Shown here in pieces: positions 28,674 to 36,648 of a stretch of 64,000 bases of DNA (the first letter of the stretch is position 1; each line of letters opens with the position of its first letter). Made by a program: the position numbers and the translations under genes. The stretch is taken from the NCBI RefSeq assembly GCF_014083985.1, contig NZ_CP046907.1, positions 4,812,501-4,876,500 on the forward strand. The letters are read 5' to 3'. Origin of the DNA: Streptomyces sp. SCUT-3. GTDB lineage: Bacteria; Actinomycetota; Actinomycetes; Streptomycetales; Streptomycetaceae. Below the pieces are notes generated by a model. That model saw only the letters and a program-made list of their open reading frames with translations. It made no database searches and was not told where the DNA came from.

Positions 28674-30992
28674 TCAGGTGGTAGTGGCGGCCTCCAACCG
28701 GATCACCACCGACTTCGACGCGGGGGTGTTGCTGGTGTCCGCCGTGGAGTCCAGCGGGACCAGGACGTTGGTCTCGGGGTAGTAGGCCGCTGCGCAGCCG
28801 CGGGCGGTCGGGTAGTGCACGACGCGGAAGCCCGGGGCGCGCCGCGTGCTGCCGTCGGTCCACTCGCTCACCAGGTCGGCGTACGAGCCGTCGGCGAAGC
28901 CCGCCGCGGCCGCGTCGTCGGGGTGGACCAGGACGACCCGGCGGCCGCCGGTGATGCCGCGGTAGCGGTCGTCCAGCCCGTAGACCGTGGTGTTGTACTG
29001 GTCGTGCGAGCGCAGGGTCTGCAGCAGCAGCCGCCCGGCGGGCACCTCCGGGTACTCCACGGGCGCGGCGGTGAAGTGCGCCCGGCCGGTGGCGGTGGGG
29101 AAGGTGCGCGAATCCCTGGGGCCGTGGGGGAGGCGGAACCCCTCCGGCCGGCGGGCGCGGGCGTTGTAGTCCTCGAACCCGGGGACCACCCGGGAGACCG
29201 CCTCGCGGATGCGGTCGTAGTCCGCCTCGAACTCCTCCCACGGCACGGTGTCGCCGGGCCCGAGGACCGCGCGGGCCAGGCGGGCCACCACGGCGGGCTC
29301 GGACAGCAGCGCCTCCCCGGCCGGCGGCAGGGTGCCGCGGGAGGCGTGGACCATCCCCATGGAGTCCTCGACGGTGACGAACTGCTCCCCGCCCGCCTGC
29401 ACGTCCCGCTCCGTGCGGCCCAGCACGGGCAGGATCAGCGCGCGGGCCCCGGTGACCGTGTGGGAGCGGTTGAGCTTGGTGGACACGTGCACGGTCAGCC
29501 GGCAGCGGCGCATCGCGGCCTCGGTGACGTGCGTGTCGGGGCTCGCGGCCACGAAGTTGCCGCCCATGGCGAAGAAGACTTTCACCTTCCCGTCGCGCAT
29601 GGCGCGGATGGAGTTGACCACGTCCAGCCCGTGGCGGCGCGGGGGCTCGAAGCCGAACTCGGCGCCCAGGGCGTCGAGGAAGGCGGCCGGCGGCCGCTCG
29701 AAGATGCCCATGGTGCGGTCGCCCTGGACGTTGCTGTGGCCGCGCACCGGGCACACCCCGGCTCCGGGGCGCCCGATGTCGCCGCGCAGCAGCAGCATGT
29801 TGACGACCTCGCGGATCGTCGGCACCGAGTGCTTGTGCTGGGTCAGTCCCATGGCCCAGCACACCACCGTGGCCCGGGAGGCGCGGATCATGTCGAAGGC
29901 CGCGTCGATCTCCTCGCGGCGAAGCCCGGTGGCCTCCAGCACCCGCCCGGGGCCGCCCGCGCGCACGGCGGCGGCGAACTCCTCGAAGCCGGCGGTGTGC
30001 TCCTCGACGAAGGCGCGGTCGACCACGGTGCCGGGGGCCGCGTCCTCGGCCTCCAGCAGCATCCGGTTCCACTCGCGGAACAGGGCCTGGTCGCCGCCGA
30101 TGCGCACCTGCAGGAACAGGTCGGTCAGCGCGGTGCCGCCGCCGAGCAGGCCGCGCGCGGTCTGCGGGTTCCGGAACCGCTCCAGCCCGGCCTCGGGCAG
30201 CGGGTTGACCGTGATGATGCGGGCGCCGGCCTTCTTGGCCCGCTCCAGGGCGGACAGCATCCGCGGGTGGTTGGTGCCCGGGTTCTGCCCGGCGACGATG
30301 ATCAGCTCGGCCTTGTACAGGTCCTCCAGGGACACGCTGCCCTTGCCGACGCCGATGGTCTCGGTCAGCGCCGACCCCGAGGACTCGTGGCACATGTTGG
30401 AGCAGTCGGGCAGGTTGTTGGTGCCCAGCCGGCGGGCGAAGAGCTGGTAGAGGAAGGCGGCCTCGTTGCCGGTGCGCCCGGAGGTGTAGAAGACGGCCTC
30501 GTCCGGCGAGGCCAGCGCGTTGATCTCCTCGGCGACGATGCCGAAGGCCCGCTCCCAGCTCACCGGCCGGTAGTGGCCGTCGCCGCCGGCGCCCGGCTCG
30601 CCCTCGTAGAGCACCGGCTCGGTCAGGCGGCCCTGCTGGCCCAGCCAGTACCCGCTGCGTCCGGCCAGTCCGGAGACCGGGTGGCGGGCGAAGAAGGCGG
30701 GCGTGACCCGTCGCAGCGTCGCCTCCTCGGCCACGGCCTTGGCGCCGTTCTCGCAGAACTCGGCGAGGTGCCGCTCGCCCGGCCCGGGCTCGGGCCAGGC
30801 GCAGCCGGGGCAGTCGAACCCGCCGGCCTGGTTGACCCGCAGCAGGGTCAGCGCGGTCCGCCTCACGCCCATCTGCTGCTGGGCGGCCCGCAGGCTCTTG
30901 GCGACGGCCTTCGCCCCGGCGGCCGCGTGCTGCGGGGCACCGACCTCGGGCGCGTCCTGTACGGGGTCGCCGGCGGGAGCCTTTCCGGCCAT
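28674..30992 (-). CDS. FdhF/YdeP-family molybdopterin oxidoreductase
   Basis: A 772-residue protein of the formate-dehydrogenase-like YdeP group. It has GGFDCPGCAWPEP near the N-terminus, NLPDCSNMCHESSGSAL (Mo-site region), AGQNPGTNHPR, the bis-MGD binding segments GLTQHKHSVPTIREVVN and CPVRGHSNVQGDRTMGI, and a C-terminal molydopterin dinucleotide-binding barrel (LRSHDQYNTTVYGL). The classical N-terminal 4Fe-4S CxxC set is reduced, and no in-frame TGA marks a selenocysteine. Family members are linked to acid tolerance in E. coli but the substrate is not settled. The ATG follows AGGAGG. It is divergent from polA. Confidence 0.92.
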   Translation of the reverse strand: MAGKAPAGDPVQDAPEVGAPQHAAAGAKAVAKSLRAAQQQMGVRRTALTLLRVNQAGGFDCPGCAWPEPGPGERHLAEFCENGAKAVAEEATLRRVTPAFFARHPVSGLAGRSGYWLGQQGRLTEPVLYEGEPGAGGDGHYRPVSWERAFGIVAEEINALASPDEAVFYTSGRTGNEAAFLYQLFARRLGTNNLPDCSNMCHESSGSALTETIGVGKGSVSLEDLYKAELIIVAGQNPGTNHPRMLSALERAKKAGARIITVNPLPEAGLERFRNPQTARGLLGGGTALTDLFLQVRIGGDQALFREWNRMLLEAEDAAPGTVVDRAFVEEHTAGFEEFAAAVRAGGPGRVLEATGLRREEIDAAFDMIRASRATVVCWAMGLTQHKHSVPTIREVVNMLLLRGDIGRPGAGVCPVRGHSNVQGDRTMGIFERPPAAFLDALGAEFGFEPPRRHGLDVVNSIRAMRDGKVKVFFAMGGNFVAASPDTHVTEAAMRRCRLTVHVSTKLNRSHTVTGARALILPVLGRTERDVQAGGEQFVTVEDSMGMVHASRGTLPPAGEALLSEPAVVARLARAVLGPGDTVPWEEFEADYDRIREAVSRVVPGFEDYNARARRPEGFRLPHGPRDSRTFPTATGRAHFTAAPVEYPEVPAGRLLLQTLRSHDQYNTTVYGLDDRYRGITGGRRVVLVHPDDAAAAGFADGSYADLVSEWTDGSTRRAPGFRVVHYPTARGCAAAYYPETNVLVPLDSTADTSNTPASKSVVIRLEAATTT

Positions 30993-31125
30993 GGTCGTCC
31001 TCCTAGCGGTGCGGGCGGTGCGGTGCGTACCGCCGATCCTCCCGCAGCGCCCGCGGAAAGCGAAGCGGGCCGGGAACGGCCGCGGGACGGCGCGGGGAGC
31101 GGTCGGCCGTCGCGGTGGCGGCGGG

Positions 31126-31148
31126 CTGTCGGTGCGGCGGCCTAGGAT
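31126..31148 (+). promoter_or_regulatory. RecA-NDp/PafBC-like promoter of polA
   Basis: TGTCGGTG, eight bases, then TAGGAT fits the tTGTCRGTG-N8-TAnnnT promoter class described in mycobacteria. The -10 ends seven bases before the polA GTG, predicting a leaderless message. Match is by eye; regulation by PafBC is inferred. Confidence 0.6.
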
Positions 31149-31154
31149 CGGCTC

Positions 31155-33884
31155 GTGGCAGCTACAGCATCGAAGACGGCAACGACGGGCACCGACGCGG
31201 CGAGGGGGGGCCGGCCGCGCCTGCTGCTCCTGGACGGGCACTCCCTGGCCTACAGGGCGTTCTACGCCCTGCCGGTGGAGAACTTCAACACCTCCACCGG
31301 GCAGCCGACCAACGCCGTCTACGGCTTCGCCTCGATGCTGGCCAACACCCTGCGCGACGAGGCCCCCACCCACCTCGCCGTCGCCTTCGACGTCTCCCGC
31401 AAGACCTGGCGGTTCGAGGAGTTCCCCGAGTACAAGGCGAACCGCGCCAAGACCCCCGACGAGTTCCGCAGCCAGGTCGGGCTGATCGGCGAGCTGCTGG
31501 ACGGCATGTCGGTGCCGAGGTTCGCGGTCGAGGGCTTCGAGGCGGACGACGTCATCGCCACCCTGGCCACCCGGGCCGCCGCCGAGGGCTACGAGGTCCT
31601 GATCGTCACCGGCGACCGCGACTGCCTGCAGCTGGTCACCGACGACGTCACGGTGCTGTACCCCACCAAGGGCGTCTCGGAGCTGACCCGCTTCACCCCG
31701 GCCAAGGTCGAGGAGAAGTACGGGCTGTCCCCGCAGCAGTACCCCGACCTCGCCGCGCTGCGCGGCGACCCCTCCGACAACCTTCCGGGCATCCCCGGGG
31801 TCGGGGAGAAGACCGCCACGAAGTGGATCAAGCAGTTCGGGTCCTTCGCCGAGCTGGTCGAGCGCGCCGACGAGGTCAAGGGCAAGGTCGGCGAGAAGCT
31901 GCGCGAGCACCTGGAGGCGGTCAAGCTGAACCGGCGGCTGACCGAGATGGTGCGCGACGTCGTACTGGACTGCACCCCGGGCGACCTGGCCCGCGCCCCC
32001 TACGACCGGGACGCGCTGGCCGCGGTCCTGGACGCCCTGGAGTTCCGCAACCCCAACTTCCGCGAGCGGCTGTACGCCGTCGACCCCGGCGCCGCCGAGG
32101 AGGAGGCCGCGGCCGGGGCCGCGGGCGTCGAGGTCGACGGCACCGTCCTCGGCACCGGGCAGCTGGCCGGCTGGCTGGCCGCGCACGGCGCCGGGCCGCT
32201 GGGCGTGGCCACCGTCGACACCTGGGCCCTGGGCAGCGGCAACGTCGCCGAGATCGCCCTGGCCGCGGCCGACGGCCCGGCCGCCCGGTTCGACCCGGCC
32301 GAGGCCGACGAGGCCGACTCGGCGGCGTTCGCCGCCTGGACCGCCGACGCGGACCGGCCCAAGGTCCTGCACGACGCAAAGCAGGTCATGAGGGTCTTCG
32401 CCGAGCACGGCTGGAGCGTCGCCGGCGTCACCCTGGACACCGCCCTCGCCGCCTACCTGGTCAAGCCCGGCCGCCGCTCCTTCGACCTGGAGGGGCTGTC
32501 CGTGGAGTACCTGGGCCGCGAGCTGACCCCGACCGCCGCCGACGGCCAGCTGGCCTTCGGGGTCGACGAGCAGGCCGAGGCCGAGGCCCTGATGGTCAAG
32601 GCCCGCACCGTCCTCGACCTGGGAGAGCACCTCGCCGCCCGCCTGGAGGCCGACGGCGCCCGCGAGCTCCTGCGGGACGTCGAACTGCCCGTCAGCGCCC
32701 TTCTTGCCCGCATGGAGCGGGCCGGCATCGCGGCCGACCGCGAGTGGCTGGACCGCCTGGAGCAGCAGTTCGCCGCCGCCGTCCAGCAGGCCGTCACCGA
32801 GGCGCACGCTTCCGTCGGGCACGAGTTCAACCTCGGCTCGCCCAAGCAGCTGCAGGAGGTGCTCTTCGGCGAACTGGGCCTGCCGCGGACGAAGAAGACC
32901 AAGACCGGCTTCACCACCGACGCCGACGCCCTGGCCTGGCTGGCCGGGCAGACCGAGCACGAACTGCCCGTGATCATGCTGCGCCACCGCGAGCAGGCCC
33001 GGCTGCGCAGCACCGTCGAGGGGCTGATCAAGACGATCGCCCCCGACGGCCGTATCCACACCACCTTCAACCAGCTGGTCACCGCCACCGGCCGGCTCTC
33101 CTCCACCGACCCCAACCTGCAGAACATCCCGGTGCGCACCGAGGAGGGCCGGGCCATCCGCCGGGCGTTCGTCGTCGGCGAGGGCTACGAGTCGCTGCTG
33201 ACCGCCGACTACAGCCAGATCGAACTGCGCATCATGGCCCACCTCTCCGAGGACGAGGCGCTCATCGCCGCCTTCACCTCCGGCGAGGACCTGCACACCA
33301 CCGTCGCCTCCCAGGTCTTCGAGGTCGAACCGACCGCCGTCGACCCCGAGATGCGCCGCAAGACCAAGGCCATGTCCTACGGACTGGCCTACGGGCTCTC
33401 CGCGTTCGGCCTCTCCCAGCAGTTGGGCATCACGCCCGAGGAGGCCCGCCGGCTGATGGAGAACTACTTCCTGCGCTTCGGCGGGGTGCGCGACTACCTG
33501 CACCGCGTCGTCGAGGACGCCCGCGTCACCGGCTACACCGAGACCGTCCTGGGCCGCCGCCGCTACCTGCCCGACCTCAACAGCGACAACCGGCAGCGCC
33601 GCGAGATGGCCGAGCGGATGGCGCTCAACGCCCCCATCCAGGGCTCCGCCGCCGACATCGTCAAGATCGCCATGCTGAGGGTCGACGACGCCCTGCGCAC
33701 CGAGGGGCTGTCCTCCAGGATGCTGCTGCAGGTCCACGACGAAGTGGTCCTGGAGGTCGCCCCCGGCGAGCGGGAGGCCGTGGAGGAGCTGGTCCGGCGG
33801 GAGATGGGCGCGGCCTACCCGCTGCGCGCCCCGCTGGACGTCTCGGTCGGCGTCGGCCCCGACTGGGAGTCGGCGGCCCACTGA
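31155..33884 (+). CDS. polA: DNA polymerase I
   Basis: Repair and Okazaki-fragment polymerase, 909 residues. The N-terminal 5'-3' nuclease domain (about 20-320) has LLLDGHSLAYRAFYALP, FEADDVIATLA and VTGDRDCLQL. The middle domain (about 330-510) has the 3'-5' exonuclease fold but, as in other actinobacterial PolA, I do not see the DEDD carboxylates, so proofreading is probably lost. The polymerase domain has RLSSTDPNLQNIPVRT, DYSQIELR (motif A), RRKTKAMSYGLAYG (O helix) and QVHDEVVLE (motif C). The GTG has no ribosome site but a well-placed -10. A terminator lies 16 bases after the stop. Confidence 0.97.
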   Translation: MAATASKTATTGTDAARGGRPRLLLLDGHSLAYRAFYALPVENFNTSTGQPTNAVYGFASMLANTLRDEAPTHLAVAFDVSRKTWRFEEFPEYKANRAKTPDEFRSQVGLIGELLDGMSVPRFAVEGFEADDVIATLATRAAAEGYEVLIVTGDRDCLQLVTDDVTVLYPTKGVSELTRFTPAKVEEKYGLSPQQYPDLAALRGDPSDNLPGIPGVGEKTATKWIKQFGSFAELVERADEVKGKVGEKLREHLEAVKLNRRLTEMVRDVVLDCTPGDLARAPYDRDALAAVLDALEFRNPNFRERLYAVDPGAAEEEAAAGAAGVEVDGTVLGTGQLAGWLAAHGAGPLGVATVDTWALGSGNVAEIALAAADGPAARFDPAEADEADSAAFAAWTADADRPKVLHDAKQVMRVFAEHGWSVAGVTLDTALAAYLVKPGRRSFDLEGLSVEYLGRELTPTAADGQLAFGVDEQAEAEALMVKARTVLDLGEHLAARLEADGARELLRDVELPVSALLARMERAGIAADREWLDRLEQQFAAAVQQAVTEAHASVGHEFNLGSPKQLQEVLFGELGLPRTKKTKTGFTTDADALAWLAGQTEHELPVIMLRHREQARLRSTVEGLIKTIAPDGRIHTTFNQLVTATGRLSSTDPNLQNIPVRTEEGRAIRRAFVVGEGYESLLTADYSQIELRIMAHLSEDEALIAAFTSGEDLHTTVASQVFEVEPTAVDPEMRRKTKAMSYGLAYGLSAFGLSQQLGITPEEARRLMENYFLRFGGVRDYLHRVVEDARVTGYTETVLGRRRYLPDLNSDNRQRREMAERMALNAPIQGSAADIVKIAMLRVDDALRTEGLSSRMLLQVHDEVVLEVAPGEREAVEELVRREMGAAYPLRAPLDVSVGVGPDWESAAH

Positions 33885-34792
33885 CCGTCCGCCGCGCCGG
33901 CCGCCGGGGGCCCGTCCCGACGGCCGGCGCGGGCCCCCGGCGGCAGGGCCCGGCCCGCCCGCACCCGCGCCGCCCGCACCCGTGCCGCCCGCACCCGCGC
34001 CGCCCGCACCCGTGCCGCAGCGGCCAGGAGCAGCAGCCCCGCCGCCAGGCCCGCACCGGCCCCGAACATCGCCGTCGGCACGAAGTCCGTCGTCCTCGCG
34101 CCGTCGCCCAGCACGGCGGCGTAGCGCACGCACCGGTGCACCGCCCCGGCGGCCGCGCACCCCAGGACCAGCACCCGGGCCGCGGCACGGCCCCACGCCG
34201 TGGCGGGCGCGGCCCCCGGCGGCAGCGGCCCGTCCGGCGCCCGCCGCACCGCGCTCGCGCACCACGCCCCGAGCAGCGCCAGCGCCAGGGCCGACGACCC
34301 GTACTGCACCACCAGGTACGCGGGAACGCCCGCCACCACCGTGTCCAGCCCCGGCACCAGCCGCACGCCCCAGCGCCCCGGGTGCGTGAAGGAGTCCCAC
34401 AGCACGTGCGAGGCCGCCCCCAGCACCGCCGAGAACCAGAACCACGCCGCGGCCGCCACGGGCGGCCGGCCGCGCAGGGGCCGGCCGTGCAGCACCGCGT
34501 ACGCGCGCCCGGCCCACCGGCGCGACAGCAGCGCGGCCACCGGCCCGCGCAGGGCGAGCCACACCCCCACCAGCGCCGCCGCCACCAGCGGGTCCACCAG
34601 CACCGTGCCCCAGGGGGTGTGCGTCACCTGCCCGTGCACGAACAGCCCGCCCGCCGCCGAGGCGGCGAAGTACGGCACGTCCGGGGCGAACGACCCGGCG
34701 ACCAGGGCCGAGGCCACCAGCGGCCCCCGTCCCGCGCCGTCGCGCCGCACCAGCGGCAGCACCGCCGCCGCATGACTCGCAGTGAAAGGCAT
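33815..34792 (-). CDS. DUF4184-family membrane protein with a read-through-like tail
   Basis: Starts MPFTASHAAAVLPL, the DUF4184 hallmark, with AGSFAPDVPYF, a VLWDSFTH motif and about six membrane helices to near residue 270. His/Asp residues in the N-terminal motifs suggest a metal site like that of YdjM-type hydrolases, but the function is unknown. The last 55 residues do not look like a membrane protein: an RVRAA repeat made by 15-base DNA repeats, then a Gly/Ala/Pro stretch that crosses the polA terminator and overlaps the polA 3' end by 70 bases in antisense. The ATG at 34792 has GAAAGG-like complement nearby but a weak ribosome site. Confidence 0.8.
   Translation of the reverse strand: MPFTASHAAAVLPLVRRDGAGRGPLVASALVAGSFAPDVPYFAASAAGGLFVHGQVTHTPWGTVLVDPLVAAALVGVWLALRGPVAALLSRRWAGRAYAVLHGRPLRGRPPVAAAAWFWFSAVLGAASHVLWDSFTHPGRWGVRLVPGLDTVVAGVPAYLVVQYGSSALALALLGAWCASAVRRAPDGPLPPGAAPATAWGRAAARVLVLGCAAAGAVHRCVRYAAVLGDGARTTDFVPTAMFGAGAGLAAGLLLLAAAARVRAARVRAARVRAARVRAGRALPPGARAGRRDGPPAAGAADGQWAADSQSGPTPTETSSGARSG
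33900..33944 (+). terminator. Terminator after polA
   Basis: Fifteen perfect pairs (GCCGCCGGGGGCCCG with its complement) around a 15-base loop that can form a smaller hairpin. It lies inside the tail of the opposing DUF4184 gene. Confidence 0.65.
33956..34015. repeat. Four 15-base tandem repeats in the DUF4184 tail
   Basis: Four copies of CGCCCGCACCCG(c/t)GC alternate C and T at one position, so the array can also be read as two 30-base units. On the minus strand they encode RVRAA repeats. Confidence 0.85.
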
Positions 34793-34991
34793 CCTTCTCC
34801 CCGGCTCGTGCGTCTGATCATTGTGCGGGAACGCCCCGCGAGCCCCACGGTCCTGCGCACTCCTGCCACAGGCTTGTGACGAAGCGGTGGAGAGCCGCGT
34901 CGGGCCGGTGTTCCCGGGCATGGAGTTGGCGTACTGTCACCTGGACCCAGGGCCGGGCGACTCGGAGAAGGCAGCGGAGGGGAAACGACGA

Positions 34992-36374
34992 ATGGCACCG
35001 CGGTTCGGACGACGGATGGGCAGGGGAGTCGCCGGCACGGCCATAGCGGCAGCGGCGATGGCGGCACTGACCGCCTCCCAGGCACCGGGCCTCGCCTCGG
35101 CCCAGCCCGCGAGCAGCACACCGGACCTGCCGCCGTCCGGCGCGCCCGACGGCGGCGGCGACTCCTCCTACTACACCGACCTGCCCCCGCTGACCGTCCC
35201 CGACAGCCCGGCCGCCGGCATCCCCGGATCGGTCAACAGCGGCGGCATACCCACCACGGTCCTGGCCGCCTACCAGCGCGCCGAGACCGCGATCGAGGGC
35301 AGCGTCCCCGAGTGCGGGCTCCCCTGGCAACTGCTCGCCGGCATCGGCCAGGTCGAGTCCAACCACGCCCGCGGCGGCAAGGTCGACGTCCACGGGACCA
35401 CCCTCAGCCCGATCCGCGGCCCCCAGCTCAACGGCGAGGGATTCGCCGAGATCCGCGACACCGACGACGGCGAGTACGACGGCGACGCCACCCACGACCG
35501 GGCCGTCGGGCCCATGCAGTTCATCCCCTCCACGTGGGCGACCTGGGGCGCCGACGGCAACGGGGACGGCAGGCGCGACCCCAACAACGTCTTCGACGCG
35601 GCCCTCGCCGCCGGCCTGTACCTGTGCGCCGACGACCGCGACCTGGACGACGACGCCCAGCTGGACCGGGCCGTCCTCAGCTACAACCACAGCCGGGAGT
35701 ACCTGCGCACCGTCAGGTCCTGGTACGAGTACTACCTCACCGGTTCGCACGAGACCCCCGACACCGCCGGGGACGGCTACGCGCCCGGGGACTGGGCGGC
35801 CCCCGCGGCCCCCGCAGTCCCGGCCCCCACGTCCGGCAGCAAGCCCGGGAAGGGGACGGGCGGTTCGGGCGAGGACTCCGGCCGCCCGGGCAAGGGCTCC
35901 GGCGGGAAGGGGAAGCCGGGCAGTCCCTCCGACCGGGAGACGCCCCCCGCCGAGGAGGACACCGCGACCCCCCGGCCCACCCCGTCCCCCTCCAAGAAGC
36001 CCGGCCGACCCACCCCCACGCCCACCGAGACCGGCGGCCAGACCCCCGCCCCCTCCCCGAGCTGCCCGGCGGAGACGCCGACCGCGACGCCGAGCGGGAC
36101 GCCCACCGCGACGCCCACCGCGACGCCGAGCGGGACACCCACCATGCCTCCGGCCCCCACGCCGTCGGAGTCCACCACCCCCGCCCCCACCCCGCCCGGG
36201 GACGGGGAGGACGAGGACCCCTGCGCCGCACCGGCCCTCGGTGACGGGGCCGGCGAGGACGGGGGGACGGACGGCACGGACGCCGCGGACGGCGGAACCC
36301 CCGACGGCGGAACCCCCGACGGGACCGCCGGAGCGGCCGCCGACGACGCCGTCCTGCGCCGCGAGACCGCCTGA
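34992..36374 (+). CDS. Secreted lytic murein transglycosylase (SLT/MltB-like)
   Basis: A 460-residue secreted protein. Residues 1-38 are a signal peptide (RRMGRG, hydrophobic AGTAIAAAAMAAL, cleavage near SAQPAS). The catalytic domain (about 80-255) has the MltB/SLT_2 layout: IPTTVLAAYQRAE, LLAGIGQVESNHA with the catalytic Glu, RAVGPMQFIPSTWATWG and DPNNVFDAALAAGLYLC, and should cleave peptidoglycan glycan strands. The remaining 200 residues are Pro/Thr/Gly/Ser-rich with TPTAT and GTPDG repeats, likely a wall-spanning tail. The ATG at 34992 follows GGAGGGG. It is divergent from the DUF4184 gene. I looked for a c-di-AMP riboswitch upstream and did not find one. Confidence 0.9.
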   Translation: MAPRFGRRMGRGVAGTAIAAAAMAALTASQAPGLASAQPASSTPDLPPSGAPDGGGDSSYYTDLPPLTVPDSPAAGIPGSVNSGGIPTTVLAAYQRAETAIEGSVPECGLPWQLLAGIGQVESNHARGGKVDVHGTTLSPIRGPQLNGEGFAEIRDTDDGEYDGDATHDRAVGPMQFIPSTWATWGADGNGDGRRDPNNVFDAALAAGLYLCADDRDLDDDAQLDRAVLSYNHSREYLRTVRSWYEYYLTGSHETPDTAGDGYAPGDWAAPAAPAVPAPTSGSKPGKGTGGSGEDSGRPGKGSGGKGKPGSPSDRETPPAEEDTATPRPTPSPSKKPGRPTPTPTETGGQTPAPSPSCPAETPTATPSGTPTATPTATPSGTPTMPPAPTPSESTTPAPTPPGDGEDEDPCAAPALGDGAGEDGGTDGTDAADGGTPDGGTPDGTAGAAADDAVLRRETA

Positions 36375-36450
36375 CCGGCCGTCACCGGCCGCGTCCCGGC
36401 GCCCGGCCCGACGCCCGGCCCGGTGCCCGGACCGGACCGGCCCGGCCTGT

Positions 36451-36481
36451 ACCGGCCCGGGGGCAGGGCCCCCGGGCCGGT
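36451..36481. terminator. Bidirectional terminator between the transglycosylase gene and hrpB
   Basis: Fourteen perfect pairs with a three-base loop; flanking GC words (36441-36449 and 36483-36491) can extend it into a much longer hairpin. It lies between convergent genes. Confidence 0.75.
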
Positions 36482-36648
36482 GCGGGCCGGGCCTGCCCGC
36501 ATCCGGTGCCCCGGTCCCTCCCACCCCGCCGTGCCGCCTCCCGGCGGCGGTGCGTCGCCCGCGCGGGTACGCCCCGCGCGGGCGCGCCGAGGCCGGTGGG
36601 GTCGGTGAGGCCGCGGGCAGCAGGAAGGACACGCCCGCGGCCCCGGTG

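Noticed and set aside
28674-30992. Possible selenocysteine in the formate-dehydrogenase-like protein
   Set aside because: The frame has no internal TGA and belongs to the YdeP group, which does not use selenocysteine.
34793-34991. Possible c-di-AMP (ydaO) riboswitch before the lytic transglycosylase gene
   Set aside because: Such genes often carry one in actinomycetes, but I could not find the conserved words or closing helices here.
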